The notes: a model not told the origin generated them from the sequence alone. DNA of 64,000 bases from JARRNE01 sp963824085 (GCA_963824085.1 CAWGNT010000024.1:186001-250000); one strand, 5' to 3'; numbered from the stretch's first letter, positions 52,802 through 62,359 are shown. Made by a program: numbers and translations.

Positions 52802-53170
52802 CTAATGCAGGACCACCGCCAGCCGGACCCGTCGGTTGCGGTGGGCCTTTGGCTGCAGCCGCTCGATGCGGGCGCTCAGGTTCCGTCGGTTTTCCAATAA
52901 ACGCGCTACCAGGAAGTTCTCTCTGCGCGGCAGGTAACCCAGCTTGCGGCCCTTCCAGAAGATGGCCACCGCGTCCGGGTCATGGGGGTTCTCCGTCTCT
53001 CGGCTCAGGGTGAGCGAAGCAGCCACACGAAGGCCGATCCACACTGCGGGCGCTGCATGGTGGCGGAAGCCGGCGAGGGTGCTGCGCTGAATGATGATCT
53101 GTCGTCCGAGGGCCTGCTCGGGGAGGCAATGAGCGCTGCGTTCCTGGATGCCTTTGTCGGTGCGCGTCAT
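52802..53170 (-). CDS. HIRAN-domain protein
   Basis: About 122 residues dominated by a HIRAN domain: VWIGLRVAASLTLSRETENP, HDPDAVAIFWKGRKLGYLPR and RENFLVARLLENRRNLSARI. HIRAN domains bind DNA ends in eukaryotic remodelers; the stand-alone bacterial form has no assigned role. The N-terminus before the domain is low in features. The ATG at 53170 is chosen; 53224 is an alternative. The gene is convergent with the TIGR02186 gene. Confidence 0.78.
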   Translation of the reverse strand: MTRTDKGIQERSAHCLPEQALGRQIIIQRSTLAGFRHHAAPAVWIGLRVAASLTLSRETENPHDPDAVAIFWKGRKLGYLPRRENFLVARLLENRRNLSARIERLQPKAHRNRRVRLAVVLH

Positions 53171-53294
53171 GGATTTGGCCCTGAGTTGATTGCTGTCGCT
53201 ATTTTTATCGCAGCGCGGGCTCATTTGGTGAGCCTGGCGAGGCGGACGACGGACGGCAAGGCGATTAACGTCGTGCCTCAGCTGGACGGTCCGT

Positions 53295-53505
53295 TATGCG
53301 GGTCGGGTGCGGGTCGGCGGGACCGTCGGCGCCACGGACGGCGCCGTCAAGCCTACATGGATGTATTCACGGCGTCCCTCGGCGGGTGTAACCGGGCCCC
53401 GAAAAAACGAAAAACCCAAGTGCAAAATGTATATTCACGGCGTGTCCCGACGGCCGGTACCCGACCCTGGCCCGACAGCTGAGTTATCGAGCTAGTCACC
53501 CAAGA
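53295..53505 (+). repeat. Dispersed repeat family 1, two copies merged
   Basis: The first part is a forward copy with TCGGCGCCACGGACGGCGCC, the core TACATGGATGTATTCACGGCG and the tail CGAAAAAACGAAAAACCCAA. It runs into a second core end, TATTCACGGCG, followed by TGTCCCGACGG and GGCCCGACAGCTGAGTTATC, which is the flank of the 23.7 kb copy. Confidence 0.7.
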
Positions 53506-53524
53506 CTGTGCGGCGCTGTCGTGA

Positions 53525-54391
53525 CTAGTGCTGCGATGGGGGCGCCTCGTGGGGGACGCTAGCCGCGAATAGCTTGAGTGCGTCCACACGGTCGAGGTGA
53601 TAGTGGCGGTTGCAGAACTCGCAATCCACCTCGATTGCCCCGTGCTCCTCGACAATCGACTCAATCTCCGCCTCACCCATGGCGCGCAAGGTGTCTTCGA
53701 TGCGTTGACGGCTACAGGTGCAGCGGAAGGCGACGGGCTCGGACTCGAACAACCGAACGGTCTCCTCGTTGAACAGGCGATAGAGCAGTTCTTCGGCAGG
53801 CAGGCTCACCAGCTCATCTACGGTAACGGTCTGTGCCAACAGGGAAATGCGCTCCCAGTCCTCTTCCGTTCCGCCTTCGGCGGGAAGCCGTTGCAGCAAC
53901 AGACCGGTCGCCCGTTGCTCGGTGGCTGTCAGCCACAGCCGAGTGTCGAGCTGCTCGGACGAGCTGAAGTAGGTCTCGAGCGCAGCCGCCAAGTCGGCGC
54001 CTTCCAGCGGCACTATGCCTTGATAGCGCTCGCCGCCAAGTGGCTCGATGGTAATTGCGATGCTGCCATCGCCAAAGATGTCCGCGAGTCCTGCCGTGTC
54101 GGGAACCGCACCATTCCAGCGGGCGAGACCGCGGATGGTGCGCCTATGGGTGGCCTGGGCCACAAGAGTTCGCAGCGGTCCGTCGCCCTGGGCTTGCAGG
54201 ATGAGCGAGCCCTCGAATTTGATGGTGCCGGTGAGGAGCAGCACTGCGGCGAGGGCCTTGCCTAGCTGTTGACGCACCGGGTCGGGATAAGCGTGGATGT
54301 CGAGTACGGCGCGCCAGCTGGCGTCGAGGTACACCAGCTCGCCGCGCACCCCGGCGCGCTCGAAGAGAAAACGGTGCAGACTGTCGGACAT
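53525..54391 (-). CDS. hslO: Redox-regulated chaperone Hsp33
   Basis: A 288-residue Hsp33. The N-terminal domain has FLFERAGVRGELVYLD and GDGPLRTLVAQAT. The C-terminal zinc switch has both cysteine pairs, C-T-C (FRCTCSRQR) and C-x-x-C (VDCEFCNRHY). Oxidation releases zinc and activates its holdase function. It is the last gene of the minus-strand run acyl-CoA synthetase, ACP, cyclopropane synthase and hslO, about 100 bases after cfa. Confidence 0.96.
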   Translation of the reverse strand: MSDSLHRFLFERAGVRGELVYLDASWRAVLDIHAYPDPVRQQLGKALAAVLLLTGTIKFEGSLILQAQGDGPLRTLVAQATHRRTIRGLARWNGAVPDTAGLADIFGDGSIAITIEPLGGERYQGIVPLEGADLAAALETYFSSSEQLDTRLWLTATEQRATGLLLQRLPAEGGTEEDWERISLLAQTVTVDELVSLPAEELLYRLFNEETVRLFESEPVAFRCTCSRQRIEDTLRAMGEAEIESIVEEHGAIEVDCEFCNRHYHLDRVDALKLFAASVPHEAPPSQH

Positions 54392-54493
54392 GTGGAGCTG
54401 GGAAACTTGCAGCGGACCAGCCCATCATTGTGGGCTAATACTCGGGTCTGCGCACCGCTACAGGAACCCTGGCTGGCGGTAAGGGTTTCGGGT

Positions 54494-55669
54494 CTACCGA
54501 ATCGAGCGGTAAACGGCGTGCCGGCTGCGTTTGCTCAGCACGATCTGCCATAGCTGACCCTGGCGGGCACGGAAGTAACCCGCGCAGGCATTCAGGTAGT
54601 ACTTGAACATGCGGTAGAAGCGCTCGCTGTATTTGCCCTTGAGCGACGGCCAGGCGGCGTCGAAGTTGCGCCACCAGGCCATCAGGGTCGGGTCGTAGTC
54701 TTGGCCGAAATTGTGCCAGTCCTCGATGACGAAGTCCGGCTCGACGGCACGGGCGATCTGCCGCGCAGAAGGGACCTTGCCGTTGGGAAAGATGTACTTG
54801 TCGATCCAGGCGTCGGTCGTGTGAGTCGTGTCGTAGTTGCCGATGGTGTGGAGGAGGAACAGGCCGTCGTCCGCCATAACTCGGTTCACGGTGGCGAAGT
54901 AGGCGGCGTAGTTCTTGGGGCCCACATGCTCGAACATTCCGACCGACACCACGCGGTCGAAGCGGCCGTCGATCTCGCGATAATCCATGAGCTTGATCTG
55001 GACCGGCAGTCCCCGACAGCGCTCTTCAGCGAGCTTGCGTTGCTCCCGCGAGACCGTTATGCCCTCCACCTCGACGCCATAGCTCTCGGCGGCGAGGTGG
55101 GCCAATCCTCCCCAGCCGCAGCCAATATCGAGCAGACGCATTCCCTGGGACAGCTCCAACTTATCGCAGACCAGGCGAAGCTTTGCGATCTGGGCATCCA
55201 CCAGGGATAGAGCTTCCTTCCAATAGCCGCAGCTGTAGCTCATGGTGGGGTCGAGCATGGCAGCATAGACGTCATTGCCGATATCGTAATGGTGTTCGCC
55301 CACCTGAAACGCGCGCTTCCGCGACTGACGGTTGAAGAGGAGGTTCCTGAGAAACAGTTCCAGAAAATGAAGCCGGGTCACGCCGGTGATACCGCGATCG
55401 ATGCCGGCGCTTAGAAGTTTGTAAAAGGTCTCGTCGAGCTGTTCGCTCTCCCAGGCGCCGTCCATGTAGGACTCGCCGAATCCCAGCGAGCCGCGGCGGA
55501 TGACCTGATCGAACAGACTCGGGTCCTTGACCTGGATGTCCCAGGGCCGGTCTCCGTTGAATCGGACATCCGCATGCGCGAGGAGCTGACTCAGGATCTC
55601 CGGTGCGTCAAGGCTGTTCGCGGCACCATGGCTTTCCGCACGCACCGCAGTATCGTTGGCCGTAGCCAT
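54494..55669 (-). CDS. cfa: Cyclopropane-fatty-acyl-phospholipid synthase
   Basis: A 391-residue enzyme that adds a methylene from SAM across double bases of unsaturated phospholipid acyl chains. It has the N-terminal GSLGFGESYMDGAWES, the family mark HHYDIGNDVYAAMLDPTMSY and the SAM loop LLDIGCGWGGLAHLA. The late VSVGMFEHVGPKNY and HTIGNYDTTHTTDAWIDKYI segments bind the bicarbonate/active site. The ATG at 55669 follows GGAGA. It lies directly downstream of an ACP gene. Confidence 0.96.
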   Translation of the reverse strand: MATANDTAVRAESHGAANSLDAPEILSQLLAHADVRFNGDRPWDIQVKDPSLFDQVIRRGSLGFGESYMDGAWESEQLDETFYKLLSAGIDRGITGVTRLHFLELFLRNLLFNRQSRKRAFQVGEHHYDIGNDVYAAMLDPTMSYSCGYWKEALSLVDAQIAKLRLVCDKLELSQGMRLLDIGCGWGGLAHLAAESYGVEVEGITVSREQRKLAEERCRGLPVQIKLMDYREIDGRFDRVVSVGMFEHVGPKNYAAYFATVNRVMADDGLFLLHTIGNYDTTHTTDAWIDKYIFPNGKVPSARQIARAVEPDFVIEDWHNFGQDYDPTLMAWWRNFDAAWPSLKGKYSERFYRMFKYYLNACAGYFRARQGQLWQIVLSKRSRHAVYRSIR

Positions 55670-55762
55670 TCTAGTGTCTCCGGGTTGCGATCGGGTTCGA
55701 GGGTATCGTTTCCAGGGACAATCGTACACGGCGGGGACCGTGAGACAAGGCGCGGAGCTCAG

Positions 55763-56029
55763 TCAGGCCGGCTCGGCCCCCAGGTAGTCCAGGCAGCCCT
55801 TGAGGCTGGATAAGCGCGGAAAGTCGCTCTCCGGGATGCGCCGTCCGAGCCGCTTCTCCAGGCCGATGACGAAGTTGAGGAAGTCCACGGAGTCGATCTC
55901 GAACTGGTCCCGAAAGGCGACGTCCGGATCGAGGGCGCTTGGATCGATATCAGGGGCAATCCCGATCAGTGTGTCGAGGACGAGCTGTGACAGGCTGTTG
56001 TCGTCTTGCTCGGGCTTATCCGCGGTCAT
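55763..56029 (-). CDS. Acyl carrier protein
   Basis: An 88-residue ACP. The phosphopantetheine site is FEIDSVDFLNFV, with the serine in DSVD; FRDQFEID before it and RRIPESDFPRLSSL after it fit helix 2 and 3. It is a specialised ACP, not the housekeeping AcpP, lying between a frameshifted acyl-CoA synthetase gene and cfa. Together they suggest activation and transfer of an acyl group to a dedicated carrier. The ATG at 56029 is chosen over a TTG at 56041. Confidence 0.9.
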   Translation of the reverse strand: MTADKPEQDDNSLSQLVLDTLIGIAPDIDPSALDPDVAFRDQFEIDSVDFLNFVIGLEKRLGRRIPESDFPRLSSLKGCLDYLGAEPA

Positions 56030-56167
56030 GGTATTTCCCAACTGGGTCAGATGGGTTCCTGAAAGAACGCAGGGACTAGCGTAATAGTGCCAAATACGGC
56101 GACTGAGTGGAAAGCATGAGCCGGCCGCTGTTGCACGCAGCTGGGCTCTTTTCTGAGCAGCCGAGCG

Positions 56168-57932
56168 TCATTTGCCCTCCTCGGTGTCTTCCAGGGCGGA
56201 TATGTCGCCCACCGCCTCACCCGTCTCCTGCGCTCGCAGCAGGCGACGCATGATCTTTCCCGAGCGGGTCCTGGGCAACTGCTCCCGGAACTCGATCTCC
56301 TTTGGGGCCACCGCCGGGCCGAGTCGCCGGCGCGCGTGGCCCAGAAGCTGGCGGCGGAGTTGCTCGTTGCCGACACCGCCGGGCCTCAGTGCTACGAATG
56401 CCTTGACGATTTCCCCGGCGATGGCATCCGGCTTTCCGATCACGCCCGCCTCAGCGACGGCCGGGTGCTCCATGAGCGCGCTCTCGACCTCGAAGGGGCC
56501 GACGAAGTGGCCCGATGTCTTGATCAGATCGTCCCCGCGGCCTACGAACCAGAAGTAGCCGTCGGCATCTCGTTTGGCCAGGTCGCCGGACAAGTACCAG
56601 CCGTCGGCGAAGCAGCGTGCGTAGCGTTCCTCGTCATTCAGATAGCCGGTGAACATGGACGGCCACCCGGCGCGCAGTGCCAGCTCGCCCTCCTGCTCCG
56701 CCTCGGCGATCGGCTCGATCCCACCGTCGATCCGGCGCAGGATGCCGGCCTCGATCCCTGGCAGTGGGCGTCCCATCGAGCCGGGCCGGATGTCCATGCA
56801 AGCATAGTTGGCGATCATGATCGCCCCGGTCTCTGTTTGCCACCAGGTGTCGTGGAAAGGGAGCCCGAGGGTCTCTCGTCCCCAAAGGACTGCCTCGGGG
56901 TTGAGCGGCTCGCCCACGCTGGCCGCGAAGCGCAGGGCGGACAGATCGTACTGCCGAGGACAGTGCATCGCCTGCCCGCATGAGCATGCGGATGGCGGTT
57001 GGAGAGGTGTACCAGACACTGACCCGCTCGGCCTCCAGAAGCCGGTACCAGCGCTGAGGCTCGAAGGGCTGGGTATCCGCTACCAAGGTAGCCCCGACAC
57101 TGAGGGGGCCGATGATGCCGTACACGGTGCCGGTCACCCAGCCGGGGTCGGCCGTGCACCAGAAACGGTCCTCTCGACGCAGATCGAGGGCGAGCCGGCT
57201 GCTCGCGTACTGGGCCAGGATGGCCTTGTGGGGCTGGATCGCCGCCTTCGGTCTACCCGTCGTTCCGCTGGTAAAGTGCAGCAGGGCGGGGTCGTCGGGG
57301 GCGGTGTCGGCGGTGCCGTAGCCCATTTTGGCGCCTTCGAGAAGCTGCTTCAGTGGCAGGCATCCATCTGGAATTGCCTCGGCGTCCTCCGCTGCGAGGA
57401 GCACATGTTGCAAATCCGGCAGCTCGCACTTCAAGGCCGTGACCTTGCGCCGGAAGAGAGCGGGTGTCGTCACCAACACTTTCACCCGCGCAATCGAGAG
57501 CCGCTGGCGCAAGGGCTCCGGCCCGAACGCGGTAAACAGGGGGCAGAACACGGCCCCGGCCTTCAGTGTGCCGAGCGCGGCAACATAGAGCGCGGGTTCC
57601 CGCCCGATCAGGCTCGCGACGACCTCTCCTCGCCGTACTCCGAGCCGCTCCAGACACTCCGCGAAGCGACTGCACAGGTCCCGCAGCGCCCTGTAGCTGA
57701 TTGTCTCGACCTCGAAGCCGCGGCCGAGGATGCGCAGAGCAGTGCTGTCGCCTTGGGCTTCCGCGTGGCGGTCGACCGCGATACGGGCGATATTGAGGTG
57801 CGCTGCGCCGTCCGGTACCAGCTCGCGGTGCACCGTCTGCCACGAGAAGCCCGCGCGCGCCGTCTCGTAGTCGGCGAGATTGGGTGCGGACCGCGGCGGC
57901 GCAGCTCGTTTTACAATGGGGTTCCAGGGCAT
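56168..57932 (-). pseudogene. AMP-forming acyl-CoA synthetase (acetyl-CoA synthetase-like), single frameshift
   Basis: Two adjacent frames make one ANL-family ligase of about 585 residues. The first frame (57932 to about 56958) has the N-terminus, SYRALRDLCSRFAECLERLG and the ATP loop HFTSGTTGRPKAAIQPHKAI, and runs to TAIRMLMRAGDAL. The second (about 56957 to 56168) resumes RQYDLSALRFAASVGEPLNP, DTWWQTETGAIM, GWYLSGDLAKRDADGYFWFV and the catalytic-lysine region PRTRSGKIMRRLL. Removing one base near 56955-56960 would restore DAL-S-RQYDLSALR. All catalytic parts are otherwise intact, so this is a recent mutation or a sequence error. It heads the run with ACP, cfa and hslO. Confidence 0.85.
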
Positions 57933-57984
57933 GGCTCAGGGGCGGTGGAAGGCCCTCGGCAATGTGCTATACAACAACGTACAC

Positions 57985-58140
57985 GGCATTTTCGCTTCTT
58001 GACGGAGGGGCCCGGTTGCGCCCGCTGGGCGTGTCGGCAGCTGGGAGGCTGCCGCCAAGCCTTCCGGACGAGCTCGCGGCGCCCTTCGGCGGGCGCAAGC
58101 CGGCCCCAGAAAAACGAAAATCCAAATGCGAACCGTACAT
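57985..58140 (+). repeat. Dispersed repeat family 1, diverged core
   Basis: Outer GCATTTTCGCTTCTTGACGG, then GTCGGCAGCTGGGAGGCTGCC and a changed core GCCTTCCGGACGAGCTCGCGGCG in place of TACATGGATGTATTCACGGCG, then the tail CCCAGAAAAACGAAAATCCAAA. It lies between two divergent genes. Confidence 0.65.
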
Positions 58141-58233
58141 AAGTCTAACTACATTCGTCGGAACGTCCGTTCCTGGCATCGTCGCGTGGGTTCTGCCACG
58201 GGTGCGACGACCTGAAGCTCTTCGGAGCCATCA

Positions 58234-60921
58234 ATGTCCGTCCGTCATCTGAAGCGGTTGTTTGCCCCTCGCTCGGTGGCCCTCATTGGGGCGAGCACGC
58301 GAGAGCATTCGGTCGGGGCCGTGGTTGCCGCAAACCTGCTGAAGTCTGGCTTCCGCGGCCCGGTTTGGCCCGTCAACCCCAAGCACAAGGAGATCGCCGG
58401 CACCCGGACCTTCCGCGATGTGGCGGATCTGCCGGAGACGCCGGACCTGGCCGTGATCTGCACACCGCCTGATGTGGTGCCGGGGATCATCGACCACCTT
58501 GGCGCGCGCGGGACGCGGGCGGCGGTTGTGATCACCGCGGGCTTCGGGGAAGGCGGCGACGCCCACGGCGAGGTGCTCAAATCGGCCATTCAGGGGGCAG
58601 CTAAACCGCATCAGCTGCGGATCGTGGGCCCAAATTGCCTCGGTATCCTGGTGCCGGCCATGGGCCTCAACGCGAGCTTCGCCCACCTGATGCCTGCGCG
58701 CGGGGGGATCGCCTTTGTCGCGCAGTCGGGCGCCATCGTGACCTCCGTGATGGACTGGGCACACGGGCGGGGCATCGGCTTCTCAAACCTGGTCTCTCTC
58801 GGCGACATGGCCGATGTCGACTTCGGGGACATGCTCGACTTCCTGGCCAGCGAGGGTGGAACCACCGCGATCCTGCTGTACGTGGAGGCCGTTACGCACG
58901 CCCGTAAGTTTATGTCCGCGGCCCGCGCGGCGGCCCGCATGAAGCCCGTGATCGTGGTCAAGGCTGGGCGCCACGCGGAAGGGGCGCGGGCGGTGGCCTC
59001 CCACACCGGGGCGCTCGCGGGGGCCGACGCCGTCTATGACGCGGCCTTTCGCCGCGCCGGCATGCTGCGCGTGTTCACCCTCGAGGAGCTGTTCGACGCC
59101 GTCCAGACGCTCGCCCTGGTGCGCGCGCCCCGCGGCGATCGTCTGGCGATCCTCACCAACGGAGGGGGCATTGGCGTCTTGGCCACCGATGCCCTGATAG
59201 ACCGGGGCGGTCGGCTCGCGGAGCTCCTCCCGGGCACCTTGGAGGCCCTCGACGGGGTGCTTCCGCGGAGCTGGTCCCACGCCAACCCGGTGGACATCAT
59301 CGGCGATGCCCCGGGGAGCCGATATTCGGATGCCCTGGCGATCCTGCGCAAGGACCGCGGCGTCGACGCGGTGTTGGTGCTCAACTGCCCCACGGCCGTA
59401 GCGTCCTCGGTGGAGGCCGCGCGGGCGGTGGTGGGCGCGGTCGGCAGCGGCTGGGGGGCGCCGGTCCTCACGAGCTGGGTGGGAGACGGTACGGCCGAGC
59501 AGGGGCGGCGCATCTTAAGCGAGAGCCGTCTGCCGACATACGAAACACCCGAGCAGGCGGTGCGGGCCTTCATGTATCTGGTGGAATACCGGCACAGTCA
59601 GGACCTGCTCATGGAGACACCGCCGTCCGTCCCCGAGGACTTCACCCCAGACCTTGGGCGCGCTCGGGAGGTAATCGAGCGGGTGCTCAGGACGGGGAGC
59701 GGCTGGCTCACCGAGCCCGAGGCGAAGCAGGTCATCTCCGCATTCGGCATTCCCGTGGTCAGTACCCGCACGGCCGCGACACCGCAGGAGGCCGCGGCGC
59801 GTGCGGCGGAGATCGGCGGCCCCGTGGCCCTCAAGATCCTCTCCGCGGACATCACCCACAAGACGGAATTCGGCGGCGTCGCACTCGACCTCAACGGTCC
59901 CCAGGCAGTGCTCGATGCGGCCGCGGGCATGCTCGAGCGGGTCGGGCGCACCCGCCCGTCGGCGAATCTCGCGGGGTTCTCGGTCCAGCCGATGGTACGC
60001 CGCCCAGGGGCCTACGAGCTCATTCTGGGCATGACCAATGATCCTCAGTTTGGACCGGTCATCCTGGTAGGGCAGGGCGGCAGCGCGGTGGAGGTGATCA
60101 AGGACAAGGCACTGGGCTTGCCGCCGCTCAATATGCGTTTGGCTGCGGAGATGCTTTCCCGTACCCGCATCCACCGGCTGCTGCGGGGAGTAGCCGACAT
60201 GCCGGCGGCGAACCTCGACGCCATCGCCTTGGCCTTGGTCCGTGTCTCTCAGCTGGTGATCGATATTCCGGAGATCGTCGAGCTCGACGTCAATCCGTTG
60301 CTTGCCGATCAGTTCGGCGTCTTGGCGTTGGATGCCCGCATTCGGGTGGAGCGGCCAAGTGTTGCCGGGGCCGCACGTTTGGCAATCAGACCCTATCCGA
60401 AGGAGCTGGAGGAGAGTGTGCCCCTTGGAGACGGACGCACGCTCCTTCTTCGGCCTATCTTGCCGGAAGACGAGCCAGCGCTGCAGGCGTCCTTCTCCAA
60501 GCTCACCCCGGAGGAGATTCGGCTGCGGTTCTTCGTGCCCGTGAAGACCCTCGATCACGTCACCGCGGCCCGTTTCACGCAGATCGACTACGACCGCGAG
60601 ATGGCCCTCGTGCTCACGGAGCCAGGCATAGCGGGTCGTACCCCGATCTTTGGTGTGGTTCGCCTCATTGCGGATCCGGACAATGAGCGGGCAGAGTACG
60701 CCATCGTGGTCAACCACGACATGACCGGCATGGGGCTCGGCATCCTTCTCATGCGCCGTATCCTCGACTACGCGGAGAGTCGCGCGGTACGGGAGGTGTA
60801 CGGGGATGTCCTGCGCGAAAACCGCACCATGCTCAAGCTGTGTGAGGTGCTGGGCTTCAGCCAGAGCGGCGTACCGGATGAGCCCGAGCTCGTGAGGGTT
60901 ACCCTCCGCCTTAGGGATTGA
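58234..60921 (+). CDS. ADP-forming acyl-CoA synthetase/GNAT fusion (Pat/PatZ-like protein acetyltransferase)
   Basis: An 895-residue protein. It has an N-terminal CoA-binding domain (about 1-140; RSVALIGASTREHSVGAVVA), succinyl-CoA-ligase-like domains (about 150-460; IVGPNCLGILVP), an ATP-grasp domain (about 480-700; GGPVALKILSADITHKTEFG) and a C-terminal GNAT domain (about 735-895; AEYAIVVNHDMTGMGLGILL). The layout is that of Pat/YfiQ, which acetylates lysines and inactivates acetyl-CoA synthetase. The segment ASHTGALAGAD keeps a histidine at the phospho-histidine position of ADP-forming ligases. It is divergent from the acetyl-CoA-synthetase-like pseudogene, which fits an enzyme-regulator pair. 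Confidence 0.92.
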   Translation: MSVRHLKRLFAPRSVALIGASTREHSVGAVVAANLLKSGFRGPVWPVNPKHKEIAGTRTFRDVADLPETPDLAVICTPPDVVPGIIDHLGARGTRAAVVITAGFGEGGDAHGEVLKSAIQGAAKPHQLRIVGPNCLGILVPAMGLNASFAHLMPARGGIAFVAQSGAIVTSVMDWAHGRGIGFSNLVSLGDMADVDFGDMLDFLASEGGTTAILLYVEAVTHARKFMSAARAAARMKPVIVVKAGRHAEGARAVASHTGALAGADAVYDAAFRRAGMLRVFTLEELFDAVQTLALVRAPRGDRLAILTNGGGIGVLATDALIDRGGRLAELLPGTLEALDGVLPRSWSHANPVDIIGDAPGSRYSDALAILRKDRGVDAVLVLNCPTAVASSVEAARAVVGAVGSGWGAPVLTSWVGDGTAEQGRRILSESRLPTYETPEQAVRAFMYLVEYRHSQDLLMETPPSVPEDFTPDLGRAREVIERVLRTGSGWLTEPEAKQVISAFGIPVVSTRTAATPQEAAARAAEIGGPVALKILSADITHKTEFGGVALDLNGPQAVLDAAAGMLERVGRTRPSANLAGFSVQPMVRRPGAYELILGMTNDPQFGPVILVGQGGSAVEVIKDKALGLPPLNMRLAAEMLSRTRIHRLLRGVADMPAANLDAIALALVRVSQLVIDIPEIVELDVNPLLADQFGVLALDARIRVERPSVAGAARLAIRPYPKELEESVPLGDGRTLLLRPILPEDEPALQASFSKLTPEEIRLRFFVPVKTLDHVTAARFTQIDYDREMALVLTEPGIAGRTPIFGVVRLIADPDNERAEYAIVVNHDMTGMGLGILLMRRILDYAESRAVREVYGDVLRENRTMLKLCEVLGFSQSGVPDEPELVRVTLRLRD

Positions 60922-61011
60922 GCAACAGCGCCCTCCTTGCCGGGCCATTCAGCGCAACCTTAGAATTGGCGGGCAGGCATCCATCACCGATCACACGGCG
61001 GGAGATAGCAT

Positions 61012-61110
61012 ATGGGAAAGGGCGATATCCGCACCAGGCGGGGCAAGATCAACCGGGGCAGCTACGGGAGAACACGCCCCAAGAAGGAGTCGGGAAAGAA
61101 GAAGAGCTAG
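61012..61110 (+). CDS. Small ribosomal protein bTHX (THX family)
   Basis: A 32-residue, very basic protein: MGKGDIRTRRGKINRGSYGR followed by a Lys-rich tail. It matches the THX/bTHX peptide that sits in the head of the 30S subunit and stabilises it; the family start MGKGD-TRRGKI-RGSYG is clear. A GGGAGA ribosome binding site precedes the ATG. It is 90 bases downstream of the Pat gene and is easily missed because of its size. Confidence 0.88.
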   Translation: MGKGDIRTRRGKINRGSYGRTRPKKESGKKKS

Positions 61111-61437
61111 GCAATCATCGCCCAGCTAGACGAAGCGCACGGGGGCAGGATTCCCCGTGCGGTGCGAAATCCAGGATGGATTTGTCCAGTGCTTCTCTAG
61201 TCGCGAGGCGCCGCATGAGCGGCGGCGCTCCCGCCGTCCGGGACTTGTTGCACGCAGACACCACCGCCTATCCCCTTCAGGGACCTGGAGCTGCGTGAAG
61301 GCGCCGCTCGCGTTGCGTGCGCGCACCACAGATTCGCGATTGTGGTTCCCGCGCAATCGGGGTCTGGCCGCTTGAGCACCGATTTCCTTTCGGGAAATTT
61401 GCGGAACCGCGCACACCTTAGGTCAGCGGTCCGTTGC
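61111..61437. other. Intergenic region with a shortened family 2 repeat
   Basis: About 325 bases between bTHX and the convergent phosphoesterase gene. The first part holds the repeat at 61135-61205; nothing is recognised in the rest. Confidence 0.4.
61135..61205 (+). repeat. Dispersed repeat family 2, shortened copy
   Basis: GGGGGCAGGATTCCCC then GTGCGAAATCC-AGGAT-GGATTTGTCCAGTGC. The spacer between the two hairpins found in the 22.5 and 24.7 kb copies is missing. Confidence 0.55.
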
Positions 61438-62274
61438 TCAATCGAGCGCTGCGAGGAAATCCTGCACCGCCCGCTCCAGTGAGACAGCACCCGCCCGCAC
61501 GGCTTCCCGGTAGCGCGCATGCCACGAGGGCATGAGCAGCCGGGCCCGGCGCCACTCCTCGCAGACGACGCGTGCAAGCGGACCGCCCTCGTCGAGGAAC
61601 CCGGATTCCTCGAAGTCCCGCTGCATGCGGTCCCTGTCATATCCGAAGCGTACGATGCGTGTCCGCCAGCGCCCACCAGCGTACTCCAGCTGTCCGTAGC
61701 TGCCTCGGGGGTCACCGTCGAAGGGAGATCCGACCGACCCGACGTTCAAGACGTGGGTGCCGTTGACGAAGCGCTCCAACGGCTTGTGGGTGTGAGCGGT
61801 GACGAATAATGCTACGCCCTCCGGGAGTCGACCACGCAGATCCTCATTGCTGACGCTAGGGGAAATCCCGTCGCGGTTCCCTGCCAGTGTGCCGTGGGTG
61901 ACGTGCACCCAGCTTTCCGGCTGGGTGCCGTGAAAGCTCAGATGATCCGGCCAACCCTGCAGTGCTTCCTCCACCGGGGCAATCTGGCGGAAGGTCCAGT
62001 CGGCAAACCGGCGCAGGTCCGCATCCAGGGGGTCGACGGGCGCTTCCCGGCCGCAGCGTAAGACCCACTCTTCGTGGTTTCCCTGCACGGGTAGCCAGCC
62101 TTCTGCGTGACGTAAGGTGTCGAACTGCTCAACGCACGCCCGACTGCTCGGCCCTCGATTGATGAGGTCTCCATCCATGACGACCAGCTCGGGGCGCCAG
62201 GCGAGGATGTGCTCTACGGCGACCTCGAGAGCGGGGAGGTTACCCTGGACGTCGGAGAAGATTGCGACTTTCAT
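61438..62274 (-). CDS. Metallophosphoesterase (YfcE/DUF2437-like)
   Basis: A 278-residue calcineurin-fold phosphoesterase. The metal motifs are in order: IFSDVQGNLPALE, MDGDLINRGP, VQGNHEEWV, a late HVTHGT and FVTAHTHKP. The first motif has the usual D-x-H replaced by D-V-Q, as in several members of the YfcE branch with S/D-IHGN variants. The fold and dinuclear site are clear; the substrate is not. Confidence 0.85.
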   Translation of the reverse strand: MKVAIFSDVQGNLPALEVAVEHILAWRPELVVMDGDLINRGPSSRACVEQFDTLRHAEGWLPVQGNHEEWVLRCGREAPVDPLDADLRRFADWTFRQIAPVEEALQGWPDHLSFHGTQPESWVHVTHGTLAGNRDGISPSVSNEDLRGRLPEGVALFVTAHTHKPLERFVNGTHVLNVGSVGSPFDGDPRGSYGQLEYAGGRWRTRIVRFGYDRDRMQRDFEESGFLDEGGPLARVVCEEWRRARLLMPSWHARYREAVRAGAVSLERAVQDFLAALD

Positions 62275-62359
62275 GCTTGGAGGGCTCTGGTAGCGGACCT
62301 TGTTGCGGGACGCAGACGTCTAACCTGTTCGAGTCCTATGTGGGGCCTGAAGCGAACCT

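Noticed and set aside
56168..57932. Two separate overlapping ligase genes
   Set aside because: Each frame holds only half of one ANL enzyme and the halves join at one point after a one-base shift, so it is a single broken gene.
14905..58140. CRISPR array built from the dispersed repeats
   Set aside because: Copies are kilobases apart, in both orientations, with no regular spacers and no cas genes.
59515..60948. 477-codon open frame opposite the Pat gene
   Set aside because: Antisense shadow of the ATP-grasp and GNAT domains, no family of its own.
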